64,000 nt of DNA from NCBI RefSeq assembly GCF_014451325.2, contig NZ_JACSCH020000014.1:121072-185071 (forward strand). The letters are read 5' to 3'. Source of the stretch: Streptomyces sp. CB02980 (GTDB lineage Bacteria > Actinomycetota > Actinomycetes > Streptomycetales > Streptomycetaceae). Under the pieces are notes generated by a model. That model saw only the letters and a program-made list of their open reading frames with translations. It was not told the DNA's origin and did no database searches. Below, in pieces: positions 38,403-47,558 of this stretch (position 1 is its first letter; each line of letters begins with the position of its first letter). The translations under genes and the position numbers were made by a program.

Positions 38403-39454
38403 GCGGCGCTGAGTTCGTCGCGCCCGTCTGCTCCGGTCTTGCGGAAGACCGCCTTGAGATGGTCGTTGACCGTGTACGCGGACAGGTCGAGGCGGCGGGC
38501 GATCTGCTTGACGGACGCCCCCGTGCGGAGCTGCGTGACGACGTCGCGTTCTCTGGGGGTGATGCGGTACCACTCGCACAACGACGGCAGGACCGAGTCC
38601 CACGTGGCCCCCTGGATGACGAGGGCGACATCGCCCGTGGCGTCCGCGTCGAGCACCTGGCCCTGACAGGTGGTCCAGCGGCCGCAGGCGGCCGGGGGAG
38701 CGCACACCAGGGGAATCGACCCGTCCTGACGGCGGGCTTCCGCCCGGGCGACGAGGGAGAGCGAGACCAGGAAGGCTTCCGGGACCCATGGGGGGATGGC
38801 GTGCGTCGACCACTGGTCCAGCCAGAGCCGGGCCTGGGGGCTGACAGCCTTGATCCGGTGGTCGGAACCGACGGTGATCACTCCCGCCGACAGCGGGGGC
38901 ACCTCTGGGCAGAGAGGACCGGCCGTCGCGTACCGGCGCAGGGCGGCCAGCAGCGCCGGTACCAGCCGGGCCGCCCGCTGGGCGTCGTCCTGGCCGAACG
39001 GCGCGGCACCTTCGCAGCGCAGCAGTCCGAGAGCCCCCCACACGCCGCGCCTGTCCTGGAGCAGCAGACGCAGCTCGGAACTCGCCCCGTGGGCGGTGAG
39101 AATGTCTCGCATGCGCGGGTCAGGCACGGGTGACGTGTCCGTGCCCGCGCCGACGACGACGGCCGGGCTCCGCAGGAGAGTCGGGATCGCCGGCTGCTGC
39201 GGGTCACCCCCCAGATGCCGGTGCAGGACGAGCTCCCTGACCAGAGCGGGGTCGTACTCGTGCCAGAAACTGAAACTGCCCAGCCCAGGACCGGTTGCCG
39301 GGTCGGTTCCCACCAGGCTCAGCCCGTCGTGGGCCACGATGGGGGCGAGCACGCGGGAGATCCCTGCTCCGAGCTGTTCGGGGCCGGTGGGCCGGCTTGC
39401 CGCGGCAAAGAGGTCACACGCAAGACGCCTGTCGTCGAAGAACGTAAGGCCCAT
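38390..39454 (-). CDS. LuxR-family transcriptional regulator
   Basis: This 354-residue protein has a C-terminal LuxR helix-turn-helix (ITPRERDVVTQLRTGASVKQIARRLDLSAYTVNDHLKAVFRKTG, about residues 297-340). The N-terminal 200 residues resemble a GAF-type sensor (RMRDILTAHGASSELRLLLQDRRGVWGALGLLR) and a PAS-like segment follows (GVITVGSDHRIKAVSPQARLWLDQW). It contains four Cys in the CAPPAACGRWTTCQG region (about 253-267), a possible metal or redox site. It lacks the ATPase domain of LAL regulators. Targets are unknown. Confidence 0.85.
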   Translation of the reverse strand: MGLTFFDDRRLACDLFAAASRPTGPEQLGAGISRVLAPIVAHDGLSLVGTDPATGPGLGSFSFWHEYDPALVRELVLHRHLGGDPQQPAIPTLLRSPAVVVGAGTDTSPVPDPRMRDILTAHGASSELRLLLQDRRGVWGALGLLRCEGAAPFGQDDAQRAARLVPALLAALRRYATAGPLCPEVPPLSAGVITVGSDHRIKAVSPQARLWLDQWSTHAIPPWVPEAFLVSLSLVARAEARRQDGSIPLVCAPPAACGRWTTCQGQVLDADATGDVALVIQGATWDSVLPSLCEWYRITPRERDVVTQLRTGASVKQIARRLDLSAYTVNDHLKAVFRKTGADGRDELSAALTR

Positions 39455-39728
39455 ACCACCCGATTATCCCGTCGGCCTCCCCGGACGCGCGACCGCGCAG
39501 GCCCGGGGCCGACTGCACCCTCCCCGGGTACGTCGAACGGCAAGCTGAGTACCTGTACGGATACCGGGTCGCGTGGGGGACCGGCAGAGTGGGGGCCATG
39601 ACAACACCCCTTTCCGTTTCGTCGCGTTCCGCTGGGCGCGGCCCGAACCAGATCCTCGGCGGGGCCGTTCCGGTCGTCCCCGCCCGGGTCCGCGCCATGC
39701 CGTACGTACTCGCCGACGGGGCCTCGGT

Positions 39729-40100
39729 GTGATCGGGCGCCTGCGGTGCCTCGTTCTCGACTGCCCCGATGCCTGGGAACTCGCCGAGTTCTACCGGCAG
39801 TTGATCGGCGGCGAGGTGGACAGCCCCGAGCCGAGGTGGGCCGTCGGTGAGGGGTCCGCCGTGTTGCGTGGTGACGGCGGTCCCGTCCTCGCCTTCCAGG
39901 GCGTGGCCGACCATCGGCCGCCCGTCTGGGGTGCGCCCGAGCAGCAGTTCCATCTGGACGTGCGGGTCGACGACCTCGACGCCGCACACGAGGCCGTGCT
40001 CGCGCTCGGGGCCGAGCCGCTCGACGACGGCGGTGGCGACGCGGCCTGGCGGGTCTACGCCGACCCCGCAGGCCACCCCTTCCGCCTCGTACGGCCCTGA
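39729..40100 (+). CDS. VOC-family (glyoxalase-like) protein
   Basis: This 123-residue protein has the VOC beta-alpha-beta-beta-beta pattern: RLRCLVLDCPDAWELAEFYRQLIGGEV, RWAVGEGSAVLRGDGGPVLAFQGV, QQFHLDVRVDDLDAAHEAVLALGA and WRVYADPAGHPFRLVRP. The pair His (about 80) and the late Asp/Pro motif are typical of the DUF-type branch without proven enzyme activity. The GTG at 39729 matches the conserved start; the frame is open upstream but is Arg-rich and unlike any family. It converges on the reductase gene 26 bases away. Confidence 0.82.
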   Translation: MIGRLRCLVLDCPDAWELAEFYRQLIGGEVDSPEPRWAVGEGSAVLRGDGGPVLAFQGVADHRPPVWGAPEQQFHLDVRVDDLDAAHEAVLALGAEPLDDGGGDAAWRVYADPAGHPFRLVRP

Positions 40101-40126
40101 CCCCTCCCGTAGTCGGCCCTCGCCGC

Positions 40127-41395
40127 TCAGCCCCGGTGCGCCACCCGGAAGCGGATGCCCGCCGCCCGCAGCCGGGCGATGAGCGCGTCGCCCATCGCCA
40201 CCGCCGTCGTCACCTGGCCCGACGTCTTCGGCAGCGGGTCGAAGGCGAGGCTGAGTGCCGACTCGGCGAGCATCTTCGCCGTCTCGTCGTATCCCGGGTC
40301 ACCGCCCGAGACCTCGGTGAACACCCGGCGTCCGCCGCCCTCGCCGACGAAGCGCACCGAGAACCAGCTGCGGGCCCGTCGCTCGGCGGACGGGCCCTGT
40401 CCCGCCTGGTAACGCTCCATCAGCCAGGCGCGGACCGGCGGCAGTTGGGCCGCCGCCACGCCCGCGCCGATGGCCGCGGTGCCCCCGAGGGCCATCGGGA
40501 GCGTCTTCACGGAGGCGTAGTGCCGGTAGCGGAAGTCCGGCCCGTACCGGCCGATGGCCGCCGCCGATCGGGCCACGACCTGCGGGTCGAGCGTCGGCAG
40601 CGGCAGCGCCCAGGTCCCGGTCTCCCGGCTGAACCGCGGCCCGCCCAGCGGTGCGCGGGCCCGGCGCCCGACCAACCGCGGTTCGTGCAGCCGCCGTTCG
40701 TGCGCCGCCCGCAGAATCTCCCGGCCCCGGCCGAACGCGGTCAGCGCGGACGCGAAGGTGCCGCCGGAGAACTGCGCCCCGGCCCTGACGAAGCCGTCCA
40801 CCCGGAGCGGTACGTCCTCCGGGAGCTGCTGGACGGTGAAGTACACGCCCAGGTCGTGCGGGACGGAGTCGAAGCCGCAGGCGTGCACGATGCGGGCGCC
40901 GGTCTCCCGGGCGCGCGCGTCGTGCCGTACGTACGTCAGGTCGACGAACTCGGCCTCGCCGGTCAGGTCCACATAGTCCGTTCCCGCCTCGGCGCACGCG
41001 CCGACGAGCCCGTCCCCGTACCAGACGTAGGGGCCGACCGTCGTGGCCACCACCCGGGCGGACTCGGCGAGTTCACGCAGCGAGCCGGGGTCGGCGGCGT
41101 CCGCGACCACCAGCGGAAGCTCGGCGCAGTGCGGCCACCGGGCGGCGAGCCGCTCGCGCAGCGCCGTGAGTCCGGACCGGTTGCGCCCCGCGAGCGCCCA
41201 GCGGCACTCCACGGGCGCGTGCGCGGCCAGATACTCGGCGGTGAGTTCGCCGACGAATCCGGTCGCCCCGAAGAGGACCACGTCGTAGGCCCTGGCCGCT
41301 TCGGCTCCGGTCGCCGCTTCGGCTCCGGCCGCCGGCTCCGCTCCGAGCTCGTGCCCCGCCCCGGCTTCCCGTCCCGCGTCCGCCCCTGTGTCCAT
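40127..41395 (-). CDS. Saccharopine dehydrogenase-like / trans-acting enoyl reductase family protein
   Basis: This 422-residue protein has a Rossmann start after a spacer: YDVVLFGATGFVGELTAEYLA (about residues 37-57), LAGRNRSGL, VATTVGPYVWYGDGLVGACAEAGTDYVDLTGE and ARIVHACGFDSVPHDLGV, typical of the mycobacterial Rv2449c/Rv2953-type family. Rv2953 reduces enoyl intermediates in phthiocerol lipids; the role in streptomycetes is unknown. The first 35 residues are an Ala/Gly/Glu-rich repeat (AEPAAGAEAATGAEAA), from a GGCTTCGGCTCCGG-type DNA repeat. The ATG at 41395 has GAGGGG before it. Confidence 0.82.
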   Translation of the reverse strand: MDTGADAGREAGAGHELGAEPAAGAEAATGAEAARAYDVVLFGATGFVGELTAEYLAAHAPVECRWALAGRNRSGLTALRERLAARWPHCAELPLVVADAADPGSLRELAESARVVATTVGPYVWYGDGLVGACAEAGTDYVDLTGEAEFVDLTYVRHDARARETGARIVHACGFDSVPHDLGVYFTVQQLPEDVPLRVDGFVRAGAQFSGGTFASALTAFGRGREILRAAHERRLHEPRLVGRRARAPLGGPRFSRETGTWALPLPTLDPQVVARSAAAIGRYGPDFRYRHYASVKTLPMALGGTAAIGAGVAAAQLPPVRAWLMERYQAGQGPSAERRARSWFSVRFVGEGGGRRVFTEVSGGDPGYDETAKMLAESALSLAFDPLPKTSGQVTTAVAMGDALIARLRAAGIRFRVAHRG

Positions 41396-41550
41396 ACAGC
41401 CCCTCATTTCGGCCGTGCCGCGCCGCCGTGCGCGGTTCTCGTCGTCGGCGGAGGATAGCGGGTCCCGCACCGCACCCCGCCGCCGCCCTACTCCCGAGTA
41501 CCTGTCCCGGGTAACCGCGAGTACGCCCACCTCCCGCCTCCGGTATTTTC

Positions 41551-41603
41551 CAAGCGCTTGCTCGGCCGGGGGGCTTGTGCCGAGTGGAACACGTTCCTAG
41601 CAT
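41551..41603 (+). promoter_or_regulatory. Promoter and operator-like palindromes of the acyl-CoA operon
   Basis: TTGTGC (41575-41580) and TAGCAT (41598-41603) form -35 and -10 boxes with a 17-base spacer. The spacer contains TGGAACACGTTCCTA (41585-41599), a palindrome close to the TNNAACNNGTTNNA site of KstR-type TetR repressors. A perfect palindrome CAAGCGCTTG lies upstream at 41551-41560. Start of translation is 44 bases downstream of the -10 box. Confidence 0.6.
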
Positions 41604-41646
41604 CTCCGGTGTTACATCATTGGTGTCACACATGCCTGGGGGCTCG

Positions 41647-42804
41647 ATGAGTACGACGCACACCGCCGGGAACGGCCCGCTCACCGGGGTACGCGTGGTC
41701 GAACTCGCCGGCATCGGCCCCGGCCCCTTCGCCGCGATGCTCCTCGCCGACCTCGGCGCCGACGTCGTCCGCGTCGACCGCCCCGGCCCTCCCGGCCTGG
41801 GCATCGACCCGGCCCGCGACCTCACCAACCGCAACAAGCGCTCGGCCGTCGTCGACCTCAAGGCAGCGGACGGCCCCGCCACCGTCCTCGACCTCGTCGA
41901 ACGCGCCGACATCCTCATCGAGGGCTACCGGCCCGGGGTCGCCGAACGCCTCGGCGTCGGCCCCGACGCCTGCCTCGCCCGCAACCCGCGCCTCGTCTAC
42001 GGCCGGATGACCGGCTGGGGCCAGGAGGGACCGCTCGCCGCGACCGCCGGACACGACATCGGCTACATCGCGATCACCGGCGCCCTCGGCATGATCGGCC
42101 CCGACCCCGAAGGACCGCCCACCATCCCCGCCAACCTCGTCGGCGACTACGCGGGCGGCTCCCTCTACCTCGTCGTCGGCGTCCTCGCCGCCCTCCAGCA
42201 CGCCCGCGCGCACGGCGAGGGCCAGGTCGTCGACGCGGCGATCGTCGACGGCACCGCCCACCTCACCACCATGATCCACGGCATGCTCGCCGCCGGCGGC
42301 TGGCAGGACAGGCGGGGCGTCAACCTCCTGGACGGCGGCTGCCCCTTCTACGGTGTCTACGAGACCTCCGACGGCGGCCACATGGCGGTCGGCGCCCTGG
42401 AGGAGCAGTTCTACGCGGAGTTCGTCCGCCTCCTCGGCATCGAGGAGGTCGCCCCCGCCCGCCGCGACTTCGGCCGCTGGCCCGAACTGCGCAAGGCCGT
42501 CGCCGACCGTTTCCTGAGCCGTACCCGCGAGGAGTGGACCGCCGTCTTCGAGGGCAGCGACGCCTGCGTCGCCCCCGTCCTCTCGATGCGCGAGGCCCCG
42601 GCCCACCCCCACCTCGCCGCCCGCGGCACCTTCACCGAGCAGGGCGGCATCGCCCAGCCCGCCCCCGCGCCCCGCTTCTCCGCCACCCCCGGCACCCTCC
42701 GCAGGGGACCCGCCCTGCCCGGCGCCGACACCGCCGAGGTCGCCCGCGACTGGGCCGTACCCGCCCTGGAGAGCCCGGCCAGGACCCAGGAGTCCGAGGC
42801 GTGA
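41647..42804 (+). CDS. CaiB/BaiF family III CoA transferase, alpha-methylacyl-CoA racemase-like
   Basis: This 385-residue protein has family III motifs: GPLTGVRVVELAGIGPGPFAAMLLADLGADVVRVDRP at the start, NRNKRSAVVDLK, and LVYGRMTGWGQEGP. The residues that act in alpha-methylacyl-CoA racemase are present, His in TAGHDIGY (about 138) and Asp in NLVGDYAGGS (about 168). Racemisation lets branched acyl-CoA enter beta-oxidation, which fits the downstream operon. Its C-terminal end and stop lie inside a 35-bp duplication. Confidence 0.87.
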   Translation: MSTTHTAGNGPLTGVRVVELAGIGPGPFAAMLLADLGADVVRVDRPGPPGLGIDPARDLTNRNKRSAVVDLKAADGPATVLDLVERADILIEGYRPGVAERLGVGPDACLARNPRLVYGRMTGWGQEGPLAATAGHDIGYIAITGALGMIGPDPEGPPTIPANLVGDYAGGSLYLVVGVLAALQHARAHGEGQVVDAAIVDGTAHLTTMIHGMLAAGGWQDRRGVNLLDGGCPFYGVYETSDGGHMAVGALEEQFYAEFVRLLGIEEVAPARRDFGRWPELRKAVADRFLSRTREEWTAVFEGSDACVAPVLSMREAPAHPHLAARGTFTEQGGIAQPAPAPRFSATPGTLRRGPALPGADTAEVARDWAVPALESPARTQESEA

Positions 42805-42843
42805 ACCGCCCGGCCAGGACCCAGGAGTCCGACGCGTGAACCG
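42774..42843. repeat. 35-bp tandem duplication carrying stop and ribosome binding site
   Basis: Two 35-base units (42774-42808 and 42809-42843) differ at one base. Each has GACCCAGGAGTCCG and a GTGA; the first unit contains the racemase stop (42802-42804). A third GACCCAGGAGACCG at about 42854 is the ribosome binding site of the next gene, so the Shine-Dalgarno segment is present three times. Confidence 0.9.
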
Positions 42844-42870
42844 ACCGACACAGACCCAGGAGACCGCCGT

Positions 42871-44022
42871 ATGAAGCGCCAGCTCTACACCGCCGACCAC
42901 GAGGCCTTCCGGGCCACCGTCCGCACCTTCCTGGAGAAGGAGGTGCTGCCCCACTACGAGCAGTGGGAGAAGGACGGCATCGTCTCCCGCGAGGTCTGGC
43001 TCGCCGCCGGACGGCAGGGCCTCCTCGGCATCGCCGTCGACGAGGAGTACGGGGGCGGAGGCAACCCCGACTTCCGCTACGCGTCCGTCCTCGCCGAGGA
43101 GTTCACCCGGGCCGGCACCCCCGGGCTCGCCATCGGCCTGCACAACGACATCATCGGCCCGTACCTCACCTCGCTCGGCACCGAGGAGCAGAAGCGGCGC
43201 TGGCTGCCCGGCTTCTGCTCCGGCGAGACCATCACCGCCATCGCCATGACGGAACCCGGCGCGGGCTCCGACCTCCAGGGCATCCGTACGACCGCCGAGG
43301 ACCACGGCGACCACTGGATCCTCAACGGCTCCAAGACCTTCATCTCCAACGGCATCCTCGCCGACCTCGTGGTCGTCGTCGCCCGGACCACCCCCGAGGG
43401 CGGCGCCCACGGCCTCTCCCTCCTCGTCGTCGAGCGCGGCGCGGAGGGCTTCGAGCGCGGCCGGAACCTCGACAAGATCGGCCAGAAGTCCCAGGACACC
43501 GCCGAACTGTTCTTCAACGACGTGCGCGTCCCCAAGGAGAACCTGCTCGGCGAGCTCAACGGCGCCTTCGTCCACCTGATGACCAACCTCGCCCAGGAGC
43601 GGATGGCGATCGCCGTCGCCGGCATCGCCGCCGCCGAACACCTCCTGGAGATCACCACCACGTACGTCAAGGAGCGCGAGGCCTTCGGACGCCCGCTCTC
43701 CCGGCTCCAGCACATCCGCTTCGAGATCGCCGAGATGGCCACCGAGTGCGCCGTCACCCGCACGTTCGTCGACCGCTGCATCGAGGAGCACAGCGATCCG
43801 GACGGGGCCGGGCTCGACGCCGTCCACGCCTCCATGGCCAAGTGGTGGGCGACCGAACTCCAGAAGCGGGTCGCCGACCGCTGTCTGCAACTGCACGGCG
43901 GGTACGGCTACATGAGCGAATTCCCGGTCGCGCGCGCCTACACCGACGGCCGGATCCAGACCATCTACGGCGGCACGACCGAGATCATGAAGGAGATCAT
44001 CGGCCGTTCCCTCCTCGGCTGA
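42871..44022 (+). CDS. Acyl-CoA dehydrogenase (long-chain/isovaleryl-CoA branch)
   Basis: This 383-residue flavoprotein has AIAMTEPGAGSDLQGI (about residues 126-141), a FAD-binding WILNGSKTFISNG, and a C-terminal LHGGYGYMSEFPVARAYTDGRIQTIYGGTTEIMKEII. The catalytic base seems to be Glu256 in AAAEHLLEIT, on helix G, as in long-chain and isovaleryl-CoA dehydrogenases, because the usual C-terminal Glu position is Gly here. It makes trans-2-enoyl-CoA and passes electrons to ETF. It lies 66 bases before the thiolase; a 12-base duplication (CCCTTCCCCGTT) sits in that gap. Confidence 0.92.
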   Translation: MKRQLYTADHEAFRATVRTFLEKEVLPHYEQWEKDGIVSREVWLAAGRQGLLGIAVDEEYGGGGNPDFRYASVLAEEFTRAGTPGLAIGLHNDIIGPYLTSLGTEEQKRRWLPGFCSGETITAIAMTEPGAGSDLQGIRTTAEDHGDHWILNGSKTFISNGILADLVVVVARTTPEGGAHGLSLLVVERGAEGFERGRNLDKIGQKSQDTAELFFNDVRVPKENLLGELNGAFVHLMTNLAQERMAIAVAGIAAAEHLLEITTTYVKEREAFGRPLSRLQHIRFEIAEMATECAVTRTFVDRCIEEHSDPDGAGLDAVHASMAKWWATELQKRVADRCLQLHGGYGYMSEFPVARAYTDGRIQTIYGGTTEIMKEIIGRSLLG

Positions 44023-44088
44023 CGCCCCCTTCCCCGTTCCCTTCCCCGTTCCACCCACCCTCATCGCCCTCATCGCGAAAGGCTTCCC

Positions 44089-45303
44089 GTGAGCACCGAA
44101 GCGTACGTGTACGACGCGATCCGCACCCCGCGCGGACGCGGCAAGGCCAACGGCTCCCTGCACGGCACCAAGCCGATCGACCTCGTCGTCGGCCTCATCC
44201 GGGAGATCCAGACCCGGAACCCCGGCCTCGACCCGGCCTCCATCGACGACATCGTCCTCGGCGTCGTCGGCCCCGTCGGCGACCAGGGCTCCGACATCGC
44301 CCGGATCGCCGCCATCGCCGCCGGACTCCCCGACACCGTCGCCGGCGTCCAGGAGAACCGCTTCTGTGCCTCCGGCCTCGAAGCGGTCAACATGGCCGCG
44401 ATGAAGATCCGCTCCGGCTGGGAGGACCTCGTCCTCGCCGGCGGCGTCGAGTCCATGTCCCGGGTGCCGATGGCCTCCGACGGCGGCGCCTGGTTCGCCG
44501 ACCCGATGACCAACCTGGAGACCAACTTCGTCCCGCAGGGCATCGGCGCCGACCTCATCGCCACCATCGAGGGCTTCACCCGCCGGGACGTCGACGAGTA
44601 CGCCGCCCTCTCCCAGGAGCGCGCCGCGGCCGCCGTCAAGGACGGCCGCTTCGACCGGTCGATCGTCCCCGTCAAGGACCGCGCGGGACTGACCGTCCTC
44701 GACCACGACGAGTTCCTGCGCCCCGGCACCACCGCCGACTCCCTCGCCCGGCTCAAGCCCTCCTTCGCCGACATCGGCGAGCTCGGCGGCTTCGACGCCG
44801 TCGCCCTGCAGAAGTACCACTGGATCGAGGAGATCGACCACGTCCACCACGCCGGCAACTCCTCCGGCATCGTCGACGGCGCCTCCCTCGTCGCCATCGG
44901 CTCGAAGGAGGCCGGCGAGCGCAACGGCCTGGCGCCGCGCGCGCGGATCGTCTCGGCCGCCGTCTCCGGCTCCGAGCCGACCATCATGCTGACCGGCCCC
45001 GCGCCGGCCGCCCGCAAGGCCCTCGCCAAGGCCGGCCTCACCATCGACGACATCGACCTGGTCGAGATCAACGAGGCCTTCGCCGCCGTCGTCCTGCGCT
45101 TCGTCAAGGACATGGGCATCAGCCTGGACAAGGTCAACGTCAACGGCGGCGCCATCGCGCTGGGCCACCCGCTCGGCGCCACCGGCGCGATGATCCTCGG
45201 CACCCTCGTCGACGAGCTGGAGCGGCAGGACAAGCGCTACGGCCTGGCGACCCTCTGCGTCGGCGGCGGCATGGGCATCGCCACCGTCGTCGAGCGCGTC
45301 TGA
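44089..45303 (+). CDS. Acetyl-CoA C-acyltransferase (thiolase, FadA type)
   Basis: This 404-residue thiolase has its nucleophilic Cys93 in ENRFCASGLEAVN, the active-site His in GGAIALGHPLGATGA (about 350-364) and the second Cys in LCVGGGMGI near the C-terminus. Its N-terminus (RTPRGRGKANGSLHGTKPIDLV) is typical of FadA partners of FadB in actinobacteria. It cleaves 3-ketoacyl-CoA to acetyl-CoA. The start is GTG at 44089, preceded by GAAAGG. FadB begins 47 bases downstream. Confidence 0.93.
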   Translation: MSTEAYVYDAIRTPRGRGKANGSLHGTKPIDLVVGLIREIQTRNPGLDPASIDDIVLGVVGPVGDQGSDIARIAAIAAGLPDTVAGVQENRFCASGLEAVNMAAMKIRSGWEDLVLAGGVESMSRVPMASDGGAWFADPMTNLETNFVPQGIGADLIATIEGFTRRDVDEYAALSQERAAAAVKDGRFDRSIVPVKDRAGLTVLDHDEFLRPGTTADSLARLKPSFADIGELGGFDAVALQKYHWIEEIDHVHHAGNSSGIVDGASLVAIGSKEAGERNGLAPRARIVSAAVSGSEPTIMLTGPAPAARKALAKAGLTIDDIDLVEINEAFAAVVLRFVKDMGISLDKVNVNGGAIALGHPLGATGAMILGTLVDELERQDKRYGLATLCVGGGMGIATVVERV

Positions 45304-45350
45304 CCGTCCCGTCCGAACCCCTCTTCACGGATCCACGGAGAAGCAGAGAC

Positions 45351-47525
45351 ATGAGCGAGAGCACCACCATCCGCTGGGAGCAGGACGCGACCGGGATCGT
45401 CACCCTCGTCCTCGACGACCCGAACCAGTCCGCCAACACCATGAACCAGGCCTTCCGGGCCTCGATCGTCGCGATCGCCGACCGCATCGAGGCCGAGAAG
45501 GACTCCATCCGCGGCATCATCTACACCTCCGCGAAGAAGACCTTCTTCGCGGGCGGCGACCTCAAGGACATGGTCAAGGCGGGCCCCGAGCACGCCCAGG
45601 ACATCTTCGACGGCGCCCTCGGGATGAAGAACGCGCTGCGCCGCATCGAGACCCTCGGCAAGCCCGTCGTCGCCGCGATCAACGGCGCCGCGCTCGGCGG
45701 CGGCTACGAGATCGCCCTCGCCTCCCACCACCGCGTCGCCCTCGACGCCCCCGGCTCCAAGATCGGCCTGCCCGAGGTCACCCTCGGCCTGCTGCCGGGC
45801 GGCGGTGGCGTCACCCGTACCGTGCGTCTCATGGGCATCACCGACGCCCTGCTCAAGGTGCTGCTCCAGGGCACCCAGTACGCCCCGAAGCGCGCCCTCG
45901 AGAGCGGCCTCGTCCACGAGGTGGCCGCCACCCCCGAGGACATGATGGCCAAGGCCATCGCCTTCATCGACGCCCACCCCGAGTCCCGGCAGCCCTGGGA
46001 CGTCCCCGGCTACCGGATCCCCGGCGGCACCCCGTCGAACCCGAAGTTCGCCGCCAACCTCCCCGCCTTCCCGGCGAACCTGCGCAAGCAACTGGCCGGC
46101 GCGCCCTACCCGGCGCCGCGCGCCATCATGGCCGCCGCCGTCGAGGGCTCCCAGGTCGACTTCGAGACCGCGGCCACCATCGAGAGCCGCTACTTCACCG
46201 AGCTCGTCATCGGGCAGACGGCGAAGAACATGATCCAGGCGTTCTTCTTCGACCTCCAGGCCGTCAACTCCGGCGCCAGCCGCCCCAAGGGCGTCGAGCC
46301 CCGTCCGGTCCGCAAGGTCGCCGTCCTCGGCGCGGGCATGATGGGCGCCGGCATCGCGTACTCCTGCGCCCGCGCCGGCATCGAGGTCGTCCTCAAGGAC
46401 GTCTCCGCCGAGTCCGCGGCGAAGGGCAAGGCCTACTCCGAGGCGCTCTGCGCCAAGGCGGTCAAGCGCGGCCGCACGACCCAGCAGAAGGCCGACGCCC
46501 TCCTCGCCCGGATCACCCCGACCGCCGAGGTCCGGGACCTGGCGGGCTGCGACGCGGTCATCGAGGCGGTCTTCGAGGACACGGCGCTCAAGCACAAGGT
46601 GTTCCAGGAGATCCAGGCCGTCGTCGAGCCCGACGCGCTGCTCTGCTCCAACACCTCGACCCTGCCGATCTCCGTCCTCGCCGAGGGCGTGGAGCGGCAG
46701 AGCGACTTCATCGGGCTGCACTTCTTCTCGCCCGTCGACAAGATGCCGCTCGTCGAGATCATCAAGGGCGAGCGGACCGGCGACGAGACGATCGCCCGCG
46801 CCTTCGACCTGGTCCGGCAGATCAACAAGACGCCGATCGTCGTCAACGACTCGCGCGGCTTCTTCACCTCCCGGGTGATCGGCCACTTCATCAACGAGGG
46901 CGTCGCCATGGTCGGCGAGGGCATCGAGCCCGCCTCCGTCGAGCAGGCCGCCGCGCAGGCCGGCTACCCGGCCAAGGTCCTCTCCCTGATGGACGAGCTG
47001 ACCCTGACCCTCCCGAGGAAGATCCGCAACGAGACGAAGCGGGCGATCGAGGAGGCCGGCGGCACCTGGACCAGCCACCCGGGCGAGGCCGTGATCGACC
47101 GCATGGTCGACGAGTTCGGGCGGCCCGGACGCAGCGGCGGTGCGGGCTTCTACGAGTACGCCGAGGACGGCAGGCGGGGGAAGCTCTGGCCCGGCCTGCG
47201 CGAGCACTTCGCCAAGCCCGGGTACGAGATCCCGTTCCGCGACATGCAGGAGCGGATGCTGTTCTCCGAGGCGCTGGACACCGTCCGGCTCCTGGAGGAG
47301 GGCGTCCTCACCTCGGTCGCCGACGCCAACATCGGCTCCATCATGGGCATCGGCTTCCCGGCCTGGACGGGCGGCATCCTCCAGTACATCAACGGCTACG
47401 AGGGCGGTCTGCCCGGCTTCGTCGCCCGCGCGCGCGAGCTGACGGAGACGTACGGCGAGCGGTTCACCCCGCCCGCCCTCCTGGTGGAGAAGGCCGAGCG
47501 CGGCGAGGTCTTCACCGACGCGTGA
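45351..47525 (+). CDS. fadB: FadB: enoyl-CoA hydratase / 3-hydroxyacyl-CoA dehydrogenase
   Basis: This 724-residue fusion carries a crotonase domain (residues 1-190: FFAGGDLKDM oxyanion loop, NGAALGGGYEIALAS and KIGLPEVTLGLLPGGGG with the two catalytic Glu), a linker, the NAD-binding domain (VAVLGAGMMGAGIAYSCARAG, about 322-342; SNTSTLPIS; GLHFFSPVDKMPLVEII) and two C-terminal 3HCDH domains (DSRGFFTSRV, ADANIGSIMGIGFPAWTGG). It carries out the second and third steps of beta-oxidation and forms a complex with the thiolase. ATG 45351 follows ACGGAGAAG; the frame is open far upstream in antisense-like shadow. Confidence 0.95.
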   Translation: MSESTTIRWEQDATGIVTLVLDDPNQSANTMNQAFRASIVAIADRIEAEKDSIRGIIYTSAKKTFFAGGDLKDMVKAGPEHAQDIFDGALGMKNALRRIETLGKPVVAAINGAALGGGYEIALASHHRVALDAPGSKIGLPEVTLGLLPGGGGVTRTVRLMGITDALLKVLLQGTQYAPKRALESGLVHEVAATPEDMMAKAIAFIDAHPESRQPWDVPGYRIPGGTPSNPKFAANLPAFPANLRKQLAGAPYPAPRAIMAAAVEGSQVDFETAATIESRYFTELVIGQTAKNMIQAFFFDLQAVNSGASRPKGVEPRPVRKVAVLGAGMMGAGIAYSCARAGIEVVLKDVSAESAAKGKAYSEALCAKAVKRGRTTQQKADALLARITPTAEVRDLAGCDAVIEAVFEDTALKHKVFQEIQAVVEPDALLCSNTSTLPISVLAEGVERQSDFIGLHFFSPVDKMPLVEIIKGERTGDETIARAFDLVRQINKTPIVVNDSRGFFTSRVIGHFINEGVAMVGEGIEPASVEQAAAQAGYPAKVLSLMDELTLTLPRKIRNETKRAIEEAGGTWTSHPGEAVIDRMVDEFGRPGRSGGAGFYEYAEDGRRGKLWPGLREHFAKPGYEIPFRDMQERMLFSEALDTVRLLEEGVLTSVADANIGSIMGIGFPAWTGGILQYINGYEGGLPGFVARARELTETYGERFTPPALLVEKAERGEVFTDA

Positions 47526-47534
47526 CGGCCACCG

Positions 47535-47557
47535 GGGGCCGGCGTCGGGCCGGCCCC
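47535..47557. terminator. Hairpin between fadB and merR
   Basis: GGGGCCGGC (47535-47543) and GCCGGCCCC (47549-47557) form a stem with a five-base loop in the 33-base gap between two convergent genes. Confidence 0.75.
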
Positions 47558-47558
47558 G

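Noticed and set aside
41626..45168. Very long minus-strand open frame (1180 codons)
   Set aside because: It is antisense to three well-identified acyl-CoA genes; its Gly/Val/Asp/Glu/Ala-rich composition is the usual shadow of high-GC coding DNA.
42963..45350. Open frame continuing about 796 codons upstream of fadB in the same phase
   Set aside because: It lies out of phase over the acyl-CoA dehydrogenase and thiolase genes, is Arg/Pro/Gly-rich, and the true start at 45351 has a ribosome binding site and matches FadB.
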